Positions 55,607 to 64,000 of a DNA stretch of 64,000 nt are shown in pieces; positions within the stretch are counted from its first letter, which is position 1, and each line of letters starts with the position of its first letter. Under the pieces are notes generated by a model. The model had not been told where the DNA came from and did not search any database. It saw only the letters and a program-made list of their open reading frames with translations. This stretch comes from Planctomycetaceae bacterium (GTDB taxonomy: Bacteria; Planctomycetota; Planctomycetia; Pirellulales; Pirellulaceae): the NCBI GenBank assembly GCA_012729315.1, contig JAAYDI010000061.1, forward strand, positions 39,261 through 103,260, in the 5' to 3' direction. The translations under genes were made by a program, and so were the position numbers.

Positions 55607-56762
55607 GGCGACGCTTCCTTGCCAATTCGGCCTTGATCGAACTTGCCAACAGTCTCGCCATCTTCACCGCCACGGCGTTGCCCACCTGGCGCATCGACTC
55701 CGTCCATGACGCGGCGAATACAAAGTCGTCGGGGAAAGTCTGTAAACGAGCACTCTCCCTTACCGTGAAATATCGGACCTCACCATTAGGATACGCCAGC
55801 ATGTTTTCACCGCCCGGCACTCCGTGGTCCCCAGCTTTCAGTGTTTTGGCCGGCTCATCCAGCGGACTTCCCGTGTGACCGGCATACGTTCGCGCGCCTG
55901 GATTATACACGTGGTTCGGAAAATCGTTTTCGCCTTTGGTGGGGTCGGGCAAATCGCTGATGGCATCGCGGACAGTCCGCCATGGCATGTCCGACTCGAA
56001 CAACAAACCGCCGCGCAACCGCTCAACACGGCCGCGCCACTTGTCCGGGCAAGTACATTCTTGAATTTGGTGGCGTTCCCAATAGTCACCCGTGACCCAT
56101 TGGCTTCGAAGCAGCGCGTCGTGTGTGTGCGTCGGCCTTGGAAAAGACCACTCAATGCCCAAGTCCTTGCGGAACCCTACAAAGAACACTCGCTCGCGGC
56201 GTTGTGGAACGCCATAGTTGGCAGCGTTGAGACAGTCAAACACGACTTGATATGTCAGGTCGCGCAATCGGCCTTTCGTATGGTGCTGCTCCAGACGCGC
56301 GAGATGCTCTCGCCAATCCTCGGCAGGCTTGGGGGCAATGGTGGGATAGGACAATTGAAGCAGGATGTACTCGAAATAACGCGCGAATTTTGGCCTGAGC
56401 AACCCCTTGACGTTTTCAATCAAGATAGCCTGCGGTTGTGTGTCGCGCACGGCTCGCACAACTTCCGGGAACAGATTCCGCCTGTCCACGTGGCCCTTAG
56501 CCTTGCCGCCGATCGAGAAGGGCTGACACGGTGGGCCGCCGGCCACGAGGTCAATCCCCGCATACGGCTTGAAGTCGAATTCCGTAACGTCCGCCTCAAA
56601 CAACGGCCAGGATCGGACTGGCCTAATGCCGCGACGCTGGTTTTCGCGAATAGTGTCGCACGAATCGCGATCAAGCTCGATGACCGCTTCATGAGCGAAG
56701 CCGGCAGCGGACACGCCAAGGGCGAGACCGCCGGCACCCGCGAACAACTCAATCGATCTCAT
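55572..56762 (-). CDS. DNA (cytosine-5) methyltransferase (Eco29kI-type)
   Basis: The 396-residue enzyme methylates C5 of cytosine. Motif I is FAGAGGLALG (residues 7-16) and motif IV is GGPPCQPFS with catalytic Cys79. Motif VI is ENVKG, motif VIII QRRERVFFVG, and motif X NAVAVKMARLL. The target-recognition region lies between VIII and IX. The partner nuclease fragment suggests the Eco29kI site (CCGCGG). The ATG overlaps the vsr stop (ATGA). Base composition is more AT-rich than neighbouring genes, a sign of transfer. Confidence 0.93.
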   Translation of the reverse strand: MRSIELFAGAGGLALGVSAAGFAHEAVIELDRDSCDTIRENQRRGIRPVRSWPLFEADVTEFDFKPYAGIDLVAGGPPCQPFSIGGKAKGHVDRRNLFPEVVRAVRDTQPQAILIENVKGLLRPKFARYFEYILLQLSYPTIAPKPAEDWREHLARLEQHHTKGRLRDLTYQVVFDCLNAANYGVPQRRERVFFVGFRKDLGIEWSFPRPTHTHDALLRSQWVTGDYWERHQIQECTCPDKWRGRVERLRGGLLFESDMPWRTVRDAISDLPDPTKGENDFPNHVYNPGARTYAGHTGSPLDEPAKTLKAGDHGVPGGENMLAYPNGEVRYFTVRESARLQTFPDDFVFAASWTESMRQVGNAVAVKMARLLASSIKAELARKRRLDKALQSSGQA

Positions 56763-57163
56763 CCTTGAAGAAACTCCACGATTCTTTGTTCCAAGTCGTC
56801 GTCCCTTACTTCGCATTCCCATATGACGAGATAGTCCCATCCTTGCCTCGTCAGTTGCTTCTTGTGTTTGATGTCTCGCCGTCTGTTCGCTTCCAGCTTT
56901 GGCCTCCAAAAGTCAAGCCTCGACTTCGGCCACCGTGCGTTCTTACATCCCGCGTGCCGGTGCCAAAAACAACCATGAACAAAGATGACTTTTCTGCGGC
57001 CTGGAAACACCAAGTCCGGGGTACCGGGCAAACCTCTCTGATGCAAGCGGTACCGGTAGCCGGCCGAAAACACCAGCCGGCGAACACGCATTTCGGGCTT
57101 GGTATCCTTTGACCGGACACGACCCATCCGTTCACTGCGTTGCTGGCGGGTGAGCGTGTCCAT
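56759..57163 (-). CDS. vsr: Very short patch repair endonuclease
   Basis: Vsr nicks beside T:G mismatches arising from deamination of 5-methylcytosine. The 134-residue product has MDTLTRQQRSERMGRVRSKD, the catalytic Asp in GTPDLVFP, and the conserved FVHGCFWHRH, KNARWPKSRLDFW and the WECE near the end. The start at ATG 57163 matches the family N-terminus; ATG 57178 is upstream in frame. Co-translated with the methyltransferase, as usual for vsr. Confidence 0.93.
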   Translation of the reverse strand: MDTLTRQQRSERMGRVRSKDTKPEMRVRRLVFSAGYRYRLHQRGLPGTPDLVFPGRRKVIFVHGCFWHRHAGCKNARWPKSRLDFWRPKLEANRRRDIKHKKQLTRQGWDYLVIWECEVRDDDLEQRIVEFLQG

Positions 57164-57497
57164 TTGTACACCATCCATGTCGGAAGGGCAAGTGTTTCAT
57201 CCCAGAAATGTTGGTTCGTCCAGGATACGCTTGGGCAGTGGGCGAAACAATACCGAGACCAATCCGCAGAATCACGGCGGATCGCGTGCGCGAGAGATAC
57301 CAGAGATACCTCGGCTCCGTTCCGGTCCCGACTGGCACCGCAAGACACGTGCGACATATATACGGAAACTGGACGAATCAATTCACAGGTGTTGGCAGTC
57401 CGGCGCAGCACGACTATCATTAGAGACGCGCCGGGGGGTACCGTCGGTTGGCCTCGTGGTTCCAGGAGTTCTTTAAACATCGAAAAGGAGTTCGCCG
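57164..57497. other. Island intergenic region with promoter for the 57498 gene
   Basis: This 334-bp divergent gap has no ORF. On the plus strand, TTGGCA (57392-57397), 17 bp, then TATCAT (57415-57420) forms a promoter about 75 bp before the ATG at 57498. On the minus strand an AT-rich TATATATG near 57353 may serve vsr. Confidence 0.5.
57392..57420 (+). promoter_or_regulatory. Sigma70-type promoter for the 57498 gene
   Basis: TTGGCA with 17-bp spacing to TATCAT; predicted start near 57427. Confidence 0.5.
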
Positions 57498-58064
57498 ATG
57501 GCCATGCGAGGTTATTTCGACGTCTTTCCAGAGAAGACGACAACCGAGCTGCGGACCGTGACCTTTGCAGACGGAAATGCAGACGGAAACGCGGATGATC
57601 CGCTGTGTGACGGGACGTTCTTATTCACCGAATACTTCTGTACGGATCTGAGGTGCAACTGCCAGCGAGTTCTCGTGAAGGTCTTTCACGTACGCTCGGA
57701 GGACACTCCTCCGGATGAAGTCGCTACGATCAACTATAGCTGGGACCCGAGCACCGATGAAATGTGGGCACGCCTGAATTTGGACATACCCAATCCGTTT
57801 CTCGATCCGCTCCATCGACAAGCCCCCTATGCGTCCGAATTGTTCGATTTCTGGTGCGAAATGATCGAGCGTGACAAAGCCTATGCGTCGCGGCTGGAAC
57901 GTCACTACGACGAGATCCGGGCAAAGATCGGGTCGACAGAGGAGCAGTGGCATGAGAGTCACATGTCGAGCCATGACGCGCAGAAGAGTCCCTTCCGCCC
58001 GCTCACCAAGCAGGAACGGACGGCCCGAAAACGGCTCTTGGCTCGCGTTCGCAAGCGGAAATGA
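57498..58064 (+). CDS. Hypothetical protein with C-x4-5-C-x-C cluster
   Basis: The 188-residue cytoplasmic protein has a good AAGGAG ribosome site. It starts MAMRGYFDVFPEKTTTELRT. An early YFCTDLRCNCQRVLVKVF places three cysteines that could bind metal, reminiscent of SEC-C or other small zinc motifs. The C-terminal third is highly basic (LTKQERTARKRLLARVRKRK). A 12-bp tandem repeat encodes ADGNADGN at about residues 25-32. No family could be assigned. It is next to the restriction-modification remnants and may belong to the same island. Confidence 0.6.
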   Translation: MAMRGYFDVFPEKTTTELRTVTFADGNADGNADDPLCDGTFLFTEYFCTDLRCNCQRVLVKVFHVRSEDTPPDEVATINYSWDPSTDEMWARLNLDIPNPFLDPLHRQAPYASELFDFWCEMIERDKAYASRLERHYDEIRAKIGSTEEQWHESHMSSHDAQKSPFRPLTKQERTARKRLLARVRKRK

Positions 58065-58539
58065 CCCGATTTCTTTCTCAGGGTCCGGGCAGGCCGGAAC
58101 CGCTAACCGCCGTTTGCGCCAGAGGTGACCTTGATGCCTCAGGCCCGGCGTACTGCCGGTGACACGCGCCGACACGGTTTCTGACATTGTCTCGCGCGGT
58201 TCAAACGCTTTGGCTGGAGTGTCATCATGTTGATTTTTGAGGTGATTTCGTTCTGTCCATTACTGAGTGGACAATAGTCTCATCTCCCACGCGAACTGTC
58301 GTCTTGAGCCGCAACGCGGCGCTACTAACACAGCCCAGGGCAAGCCACGGCGGCCATTGACGCGGCCCGACTCACCGCGCGGCCGAAACGCCGACTCGTA
58401 GTGCTCTACCTCTCGCGCCACTGACCAGCGACCCGGCTGCCGCAGCATGACGACGCGTGAGTCAGTTGACGGGCAATGGGCGGCATGCGACAAAGGGTGC
58501 CAGGTGGTACTTCGCTCTGGCGCTGATGGAGGACAAACC
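58065..58539. other. Gap before alpha-galactosidase, containing one arm of an inverted repeat
   Basis: This 475-bp stretch has no convincing gene. It holds a short hairpin near 58257-58273 (GTCCA ... TGGAC) and the 24-bp element 58298-58321, whose inverted copy (23/24) lies at 61612-61635. Confidence 0.5.
58298..58321. repeat. 24-bp REP-like element, left copy
   Basis: It contains GCCGC-AAC-GCGGC, a mini-hairpin. The reverse complement, with one mismatch, is at 61612-61635, on the other side of the alpha-galactosidase gene. Confidence 0.8.
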
Positions 58540-61422
58540 GTGCTCAAGACACCCGACAAGATGCTGGTTGCTGAATTGAAGAAGCTGGCCGTCACCGTTG
58601 GATTCGCAGCCATCTTCTTGTACTTCTTGTGCAGTGCCACATACGCCGGGGAGTTGGCGCCGGCGGCAGTGCGGGCGACAGGCGATTCCTTTGTCCTGCG
58701 CACGGAAGACACGACGCTTGCAGTGCGTGTCAATGATGACCAGCATCTGCTGGTCAGCGAACTCAGCAGCCCGGCGGGATGGAACTGGACGGCCGAACCC
58801 TCGGTTTTTCCGCTCATGCAGCGCGTGGAAGTGGACGGTGTGCAGATCACCCCGGCCTGGACGCACGCATCGAGCGATCTGGTCCAGGACAACGGTAACG
58901 GCAGCGCGCTGACGACGCTCTTCACGTGCGCCGATCCGCCGCTCGAGCTGAAGCTGGTGTGGCAGGCACATCGTGGACCTGGGCCAGTCCATCTTGCGAT
59001 GTTCGTCACCAACCGGTCGAACAAACCTGTCACGATCTTCGCACAGGAGAGTCTGGATGTCTGTGTGGCGGGGCCCGGTGAGGATACGAGCGTCTGGTAC
59101 ATTCACGATGACGGTTCCGTTCCGGATGCCATCGGCGTGTACCACGACGCGCTTGCCGAGCAATACAGCAAGGAACTGAGCATCTCAGAGGGCGAAGACT
59201 TCATCCCGTTGGTGGTGGTGGACGCGGGGGGAGCGCACGGAGTCTACTTCGGGTGGGAGTGGAGCATCGGTCGGATGACGATCGCATCGCATCGCGCGCC
59301 GGCCGGCGCGCACATCAAGGCGGGCAACGGCGACGCCTTCAAGACGGATCTGGCCGCTGGCGAAACGTTCGAAGTCCCCCCGGCTTTTATCGGCGCATAC
59401 AAGGGCGATCTGGATGACATGGCGAACAGCCTGCACAAGTATCTGTTCCAGCACGCGGTTCCTGAGGCGCTCAGGCAGGACGCCACCTTCCCCAGGTTGG
59501 AATGGAATGCCTTCGCCGCCACGGGCATGGGGCAAGGCAGCTGGATCCCCACGGAGACCAAGTACTATCCGCTGATCGATGACATTGCGCCCTTGGGGTT
59601 TGAAGATGTCGTGATTGACGTCGGATGGTGGCAAGGCGATACGGTCAATCAACCTCACCCGCCCGTCGGACATGCCGAGAACTGGCCCCAAGGCATGCTT
59701 GCCGCGTGTCGTTACGCACAGCATCGCAACATGCGTTTCGGGCTCTACTGGAACTGCAATCCGCCCATGACCACGTTGGAGGGCATGCAGCACCGCATGG
59801 ATGACATCAAGTACCTCTTCGATCACTTCCAGATCGATTACTATCGCTCGGATGGTACGGACGGAAATGTCTTGCAGACTGGGGACGCCGGGCCGGGCAG
59901 CCGTGCGCATTATGCCGAGGATTGCGGCTACTGGCAGACAAAGGGCTTTTACGACGTGACCGATTGGCTGCAGGCGAACGTGCCGAACTTCCTGTACGAG
60001 AACTGTTCGGGCGGCGGTCGCATCAAGGACTACGGAGTCATGAAGCGCGCCATGCGGATCCAGAACCAGGACCGGTACTATCCGATTGACGCGCGACGGG
60101 CGTTCTGGGATGCCTCGTATGCGTTGCACCCCATGCAGCTTTCGACCCTGTCCGGTTCCTGGAGCGAATGGCAGGCGTCCGGGTCGGTCTACGAGTTCCG
60201 TTCAGCTTCACTCGGCGCCCCCGCCTGGCATCCCGATGCGCCCAACGGCGGCAATGGCGGGCCGCCGTGGAGCGACTCGCAGAAGCTGCTCATCAAGCAG
60301 GCGGTGGAAACCTACAAGCAGGACATCCGACCGCTGGTGCGCACGGCCAACCTGTATCACGTGCTCCCTCGCCCCGACGACAAGGTGTGGGATGGCATCG
60401 AGTACTTCGATCCCATCAGCAAGAAAGGTGCGGTGATCGTCTTCAGACCGGACAACCCGATGAGCCGCCAGGTGATCAAGTTGAAGGGTCTGGAGCCCCA
60501 GGCGCGCTACTGGATCTGGTGCGAAGACGGTTCGCTCGAGCCACAACAGGCCAGTGGCGCGCAATTGATGAGCAGCGGCCTGACCGTCACGCTCCCCCAA
60601 CCGTTCAGCAGCGACATCGTGTTCCTGCAGGACGAGACGGTCGGCAAGCCGGACGAGCTGGTCGCGCCGGGTGAGTTCGAGTTGATCTCCGCCACACCCG
60701 AAGTGGAGCTGTTCTCGGCGAGTGCCACACTCGCCTGGACGCCGAGCGACAACGCGCGCCATTATCGGGTGACCGTGAGTGAATCGGCGGACTTCGCGCA
60801 AGCAGTCGTCGTGGAGATGGCCGCCACGACGTCGTTCCGGCTTTCTGATCTGCCGCCCGCGCGTCCGTTGTACTGGAAGGTGGAGGCAATTTCGCGCGGT
60901 GGAACGCGGCTCAATGCGGGCGGTCCGGGTACGTTCACCACGCCTGAGCGCGCCACCAAGGGCGTGGTTTTTGCATCTGATGTGGAGTGGAAGACGGCCA
61001 CAGTCGGCTCGGACTCAGTGCATCGGGACAGCAACATCAACGGACAGCCGCTGACGATCAATGGGAAACGCTTCCAGAAAGGGCTGTGGACCCACGCGTT
61101 CAACGACTCGACACCCGCCGAGTTCGTGTTCGACGTGTCGTCAGGGAAGTACTCGACGTTCAAGGCCACCGTGGGAGTCGAGGACGCGGGTACTCAAGGA
61201 AGCGTGCAGTTCCAGATCCTGGTGGACGGTGTCAAGCAGGCCGAGACTCCAGTGCTGCGGCGCGGGCAGACCTGCAACCTTGCCGTGAACCTGGACCAGG
61301 TCAAGGAACTCACCTTGCGTGTTCTGAATGGAGGGGACGGCTACGTGTGTGACCACGCGACGTGGGGCTATGCGCGATTCCTTGAACCGGGTGCCGACGA
61401 TCCTCTCGAGAACGGTCCCTGA
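58540..61422 (+). CDS. Secreted alpha-galactosidase-like glycoside hydrolase (GH36-type) with NPCBM domain
   Basis: The start taken is GTG 58540 with GGAGG seven bases upstream, giving 960 residues; the frame is open further upstream. It has a signal peptide (VTVGFAAIFLYFLCSATYAG), an N-terminal beta-sandwich, then a TIM barrel with DVVIDVGWWQGD, FGLYWNCNPP, the nucleophile region DYYRSDGTDG and ENCSGGGRI. A fibronectin-like linker (about 730-810) and a C-terminal NPCBM carbohydrate-binding domain (VVFASDVEWKTATVGSDS onward) follow. It should release terminal alpha-galactosyl or related residues from polysaccharide outside the cell. Two more glycoside hydrolase genes follow. Confidence 0.9.
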   Translation: MLKTPDKMLVAELKKLAVTVGFAAIFLYFLCSATYAGELAPAAVRATGDSFVLRTEDTTLAVRVNDDQHLLVSELSSPAGWNWTAEPSVFPLMQRVEVDGVQITPAWTHASSDLVQDNGNGSALTTLFTCADPPLELKLVWQAHRGPGPVHLAMFVTNRSNKPVTIFAQESLDVCVAGPGEDTSVWYIHDDGSVPDAIGVYHDALAEQYSKELSISEGEDFIPLVVVDAGGAHGVYFGWEWSIGRMTIASHRAPAGAHIKAGNGDAFKTDLAAGETFEVPPAFIGAYKGDLDDMANSLHKYLFQHAVPEALRQDATFPRLEWNAFAATGMGQGSWIPTETKYYPLIDDIAPLGFEDVVIDVGWWQGDTVNQPHPPVGHAENWPQGMLAACRYAQHRNMRFGLYWNCNPPMTTLEGMQHRMDDIKYLFDHFQIDYYRSDGTDGNVLQTGDAGPGSRAHYAEDCGYWQTKGFYDVTDWLQANVPNFLYENCSGGGRIKDYGVMKRAMRIQNQDRYYPIDARRAFWDASYALHPMQLSTLSGSWSEWQASGSVYEFRSASLGAPAWHPDAPNGGNGGPPWSDSQKLLIKQAVETYKQDIRPLVRTANLYHVLPRPDDKVWDGIEYFDPISKKGAVIVFRPDNPMSRQVIKLKGLEPQARYWIWCEDGSLEPQQASGAQLMSSGLTVTLPQPFSSDIVFLQDETVGKPDELVAPGEFELISATPEVELFSASATLAWTPSDNARHYRVTVSESADFAQAVVVEMAATTSFRLSDLPPARPLYWKVEAISRGGTRLNAGGPGTFTTPERATKGVVFASDVEWKTATVGSDSVHRDSNINGQPLTINGKRFQKGLWTHAFNDSTPAEFVFDVSSGKYSTFKATVGVEDAGTQGSVQFQILVDGVKQAETPVLRRGQTCNLAVNLDQVKELTLRVLNGGDGYVCDHATWGYARFLEPGADDPLENGP

Positions 61423-61611
61423 GCCGATGCTTCCTGAGCAGGTGCGTGAGCGCTGCATCCGCGACATGGCAAACGTCCGGCAGGGCCGCGAGATGCGAGA
61501 GAAGTCTGGTGACGACATGAACGCGAAGATGAATCTACTCCGTAAGCATCGTTGCGGGGGACGGTCGGACCGTGGCAAACGGATCCCCGTCGGATTATAG
61601 TGTGTCATGAA

Positions 61612-61635
61612 CGCCGCGTTGCGGCTCAAGATGAC
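61612..61635. repeat. 24-bp REP-like element, right copy (inverted)
   Basis: Reverse complement of 58298-58321 with one mismatch, 34 bp before the GH16 start. Confidence 0.8.
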
Positions 61636-61668
61636 ACACACCAGACAGCCACGCACAAGGACCTCCCC

Positions 61669-62445
61669 ATGCGAAGCATCACTGCCCTGCTGCCCGTCTT
61701 GGTGGCACTGCTGACCGTCAACACCCAGGCCCAAGCCCAGGAGGACCAGTTACCCTCGCCACCCGCTGGCAAGGCCTGGAAACTCGTCTGGCAAGATGAA
61801 TTCGACGGCGACACGCTCGACGCCACGAAGTGGGACGTGCCGGATCACAAGCGACGGGATGGATGGTGGTCGCCGAAGGCCGTCGCCCTGGACGGCGATG
61901 GACATCTGGTGATCAGCACACTGAAGGACGGCGACCGGTACCTTGATGCCTGCGTCCGCACACTCGGCAAGTTCGAACATGCACACGGCTACTACGTCGC
62001 CCGCATCAAGCTTCAGAAGCAGCCGGGGCATTGGTCGGCATTCTGGCTCTACCATCCGAGCGTCGGCAAGATCGGCGAAGAGGGGCGGGACGGGACCGAG
62101 ATCGACATCATGGAGAAGCCGTGGCGGGACGACCGGGTTCAGCACGCCCTGCACTGGGACGGTTACGGCGCGGAGCACAAGTCCGAGGGCAAGGTTGCCA
62201 GCGTTCCGGGAGTCATGGAGGGTTGGCACACGTTCGCTCTGTTGTGGACGGCCGATGAGTACGTTTTCTTTGTGGATGGCAAGGAAACATGGCGCACGTC
62301 CGCTGGTGGTGTGTGCCAGGTTCCACTGTACATCAAGCTGAGCGACGAAATCGGCGAGTGGGGCGGCGACATCACCAAGGCGGTGCTGCCAGACCGGTTT
62401 CTCGTGGACTACGTGCGGGTGTACGACCTGATCGACACACCCTGA
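61669..62445 (+). CDS. Secreted glycoside hydrolase family 16 enzyme
   Basis: The start is ATG 61669 (AAGGA upstream), 258 residues, with a signal peptide (ALLPVLVALLTVNTQAQA). It is a compact GH16 jellyroll: LVWQDEFDGDTLDATKW at the N-terminus and the catalytic E144-x-D146-x-x-E149 (EIDIMEKP). The short EIDIME form (no extra residue) is that of kappa-carrageenase, agarase or laminarinase-type members. The ending DRFLVDYVRVYDL is typical. It cleaves beta-1,3 or 1,4 galactans or glucans; the substrate is unresolved. Confidence 0.92.
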   Translation: MRSITALLPVLVALLTVNTQAQAQEDQLPSPPAGKAWKLVWQDEFDGDTLDATKWDVPDHKRRDGWWSPKAVALDGDGHLVISTLKDGDRYLDACVRTLGKFEHAHGYYVARIKLQKQPGHWSAFWLYHPSVGKIGEEGRDGTEIDIMEKPWRDDRVQHALHWDGYGAEHKSEGKVASVPGVMEGWHTFALLWTADEYVFFVDGKETWRTSAGGVCQVPLYIKLSDEIGEWGGDITKAVLPDRFLVDYVRVYDLIDTP

Positions 62446-62515
62446 CGCAGCTCCGAGTCGCTTGCCGCGCGGGTGATCCGTGGCAGTGACAGACAACTAC
62501 TGTGGGAGTTTTCCT

Positions 62516-63670
62516 ATGCAACGCACAAGAACTGCCGTTCTGGGTATGACTGCACTGCTTGCTGTGGCGTCTTCGCTCTGTGCTCAGACCTCCGAGCAGA
62601 CGTGGAGCGACAAATGGAAGGCCGACAACAAGCGGTGGATCGCCTACCACCTGATCGGGCTCCAGCCGGACAAGCTCGACGTCGCGAAGCGGCTTGTCTC
62701 GGAAGGGCTCGCCCCGCGAGGGTTCAATGTCCTCGTGCTGGAGGTCGACTATGGCTTCCAGTTCACGTCGCATCCCGAACTGGAAACCGGGGGACTCACC
62801 AAAGAGCAGGCCCGGGAACTCGCCACAGTATGCCGCGACCACGGCATTCGGCTGATCCCGTTGATGAACTGTCTGGGACACCAGTCGTGGGGTGCTCGCC
62901 CCGGACCGTTGCTCGCCAAGTATCCTCAATTCGACGAAACGCCGGCGATTCCGCACGACGATCCGGACATCTACTGCCGCGAATGGTGCCCGTTGCATCC
63001 GGATGTGAACAAGATCGTCTTCGAGCTGATCGATGAACTGATCGATGCCTTCGAAGCCGACGCGTTCCATGTCGGTATGGACGAGGTCTTTCTGATCGGC
63101 GACAAGAACTGCCCGCGGTGCCACGACAAGGACGTGGCGGACCTGTTCGCCAAGGTCGTGATTGATCTGCACGACCACCTGGTCACGGCGAAAGGGGTGG
63201 AGATGCTGATGTGGAGCGATCGGCTGCTCGACTCCAAGACCACCGGTTACGGGAGGTGGGAGGCCAGCAACACAGGCTCGCACCGGGCAATCGAGCGGGT
63301 GCCGAAGGATATCATCATGTGCGACTGGCACTACGAGATGCCCCAGACGTACCGCAACATGGGCCAGGAGCAGCCTTTCCCGTCAGTGCAGTTCTTCCAG
63401 GAACAGGGCTTCCGCGTGCTGCCATCGCCATGGAGGAACCCGGAGTCGGCCGTGGCGTTTCTGCGCGTTGCCAAACAGGGAGCTACCGAGCGGATGTTGG
63501 GCGCTCTGTTCACCGGCTGGTCGGTGAATACAGAAGGCTTGCTGGCCGCTCTCGAGAGCGAACCGAAGCCGTTCAAGCTGAGTGCGAAGCCCGATCGCGA
63601 TGAGACAACGCGGGGGGTCGCAGCCACGATCCAGGCAGGGCTGGAAGAACTGAAGTCGCTCGGTCCGTGA
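62516..63670 (+). CDS. Secreted GH20-like beta-N-acetylhexosaminidase-family protein
   Basis: The start is ATG 62516 with GGGAG upstream, 384 residues, with a signal peptide (GMTALLAVASSLCAQ). A single TIM barrel is recognisable by FNVLVLEVDYGF, RLIPLMNCLGH and the DE pair D189-E190 in FHVGMDEVFLIG, corresponding to the HxGxDE of GH20. Typical GH20 accessory domains are absent. It probably acts on N-acetylhexosaminides or a related glycan. It lies 70 bp after the GH16 gene, with the alpha-galactosidase upstream. Confidence 0.8.
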   Translation: MQRTRTAVLGMTALLAVASSLCAQTSEQTWSDKWKADNKRWIAYHLIGLQPDKLDVAKRLVSEGLAPRGFNVLVLEVDYGFQFTSHPELETGGLTKEQARELATVCRDHGIRLIPLMNCLGHQSWGARPGPLLAKYPQFDETPAIPHDDPDIYCREWCPLHPDVNKIVFELIDELIDAFEADAFHVGMDEVFLIGDKNCPRCHDKDVADLFAKVVIDLHDHLVTAKGVEMLMWSDRLLDSKTTGYGRWEASNTGSHRAIERVPKDIIMCDWHYEMPQTYRNMGQEQPFPSVQFFQEQGFRVLPSPWRNPESAVAFLRVAKQGATERMLGALFTGWSVNTEGLLAALESEPKPFKLSAKPDRDETTRGVAATIQAGLEELKSLGP

Positions 63671-64000
63671 CCGGCGGACGCACCTGGCGTGGTGAAAGGC
63701 CTGAAGAAACGGTTCTGGTGCCGGTTTTGACATTTGTTCCACCGGTGAGTCACTTCGAATTAGCGGTTTCCTTCTCACTGCGAACCCTGTGTCAGATTGG
63801 CGACCCTGCACCAGGGGTGCGGTACTGGGATAGCTGTCGTCTGGCCGAAGGTCAGTTCTCACCGTAGCCTGGAGCAACGCCCCAGGAATGGGAGCACAAC
63901 GAGGTGTTTGGCCGAAGGCCATATTCACACATGGGAGACCATGCCGTAGGTGAGTTTGGCCTTCAGCCAAACGTGTGCCATGGCTTCGATTTCCTGGGGC
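63671..64000. repeat. Right-edge region with short hairpin repeats
   Basis: No gene is supported. Between 63841 and 63972 are four small hairpins: CTGGCC-GAA-GGTCAG (63841-63855), CCTGG...CCAGG (63868-63886), GGCC-GAA-GGCC (63910-63920) and GTTTGGC-CTTCA-GCCAAAC (63954-63972). The related GGCCGAAGG cores suggest a family of dispersed repeats. Confidence 0.6.

Noticed and set aside
55404..58500. Direct repeat of the tRNA-Leu 3' end as an attR site
   Set aside because: No copy of the T-arm/acceptor end was found by eye in the plus or minus strand of the island region.

Overview
The window looks like a chromosomal segment of a Planctomycetota bacterium, probably of the Pirellulales or Planctomycetales type. 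It is GC-rich, with many isolated genes and short operons. The gene content fits that group: a long secreted TPR protein, a prepilin-like protein with a GFTLIELL start, a two-domain DUF1080 lipoprotein, an excisionase-HTH/receiver fusion, a DUF116-polyprenyl synthase fusion, a squalene-hopene-cyclase-like enzyme and planctomycete-type conserved hypotheticals. No rRNA, CRISPR array or complete insertion sequence was seen. Family calls were made by reading motifs; no database search was run.

Layout. 1-3170 holds the start of a giant TPR protein (minus strand, leaving the left edge). 3467-6414 holds a sugar-nucleotide epimerase and a prepilin-like protein. 6576-9117 (minus) holds a DUF1080 lipoprotein and a DapA-family aldolase. 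9264-13542 holds a membrane glycosyltransferase, an HpnG-like phosphorylase and IspH. 13816-17088 (minus) holds a small secreted protein, a histidine kinase and an HTH-receiver protein. 17224-21568 (minus) is an operon of a conserved hypothetical, a SNF2 helicase and MnmG. 21775-26453 holds a conserved hypothetical, then a four-gene cluster: PQQ-type propeller, GcvH-like carrier, 2x[4Fe-4S] protein and radical SAM enzyme. 26474-28569 (minus) is a metallopeptidase/ATP-grasp pair with overlapping stop and start.

29165-34376 is a terpenoid locus: a DXDD cyclase, the DUF116-polyprenyl synthase fusion, rpsR and a second prenyltransferase-repeat protein. 34469-38788 is an ABC exporter. 38913-42688 holds a PIG-L deacetylase, a TerB-like/AAA+ protein, QueE and QueF. 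42743-45583 holds a class III aminotransferase, a damaged small ORF and a sugar isomerase. 46332-48947 holds a DksA2-type DksA, an HtrA-like protease and a nucleoside hydrolase. 49300-55148 is mostly housekeeping: trpD, a 32-residue basic peptide, a FabZ-like protein, trmB, purF and proB.

tRNA-Leu(CAA) at 55319 marks the edge of a visibly more AT-rich island. The island carries vsr, a C5-cytosine methyltransferase and an Eco29kI-type GIY-YIG restriction endonuclease cut off next to the tRNA, so it is a decayed restriction-modification system. 57498-63670 holds an unknown Cys-containing protein and three secreted glycoside hydrolases (GH36-type alpha-galactosidase, GH16, GH20-like). The right edge is rich in short hairpin repeats.

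The best candidates for undescribed biology are the GcvH-like/Fe-S/radical SAM cluster, the DUF116-polyprenyl synthase fusion beside a DXDD cyclase, the ATP-grasp/metallopeptidase couple, and the restriction-modification island truncated at tRNA-Leu.
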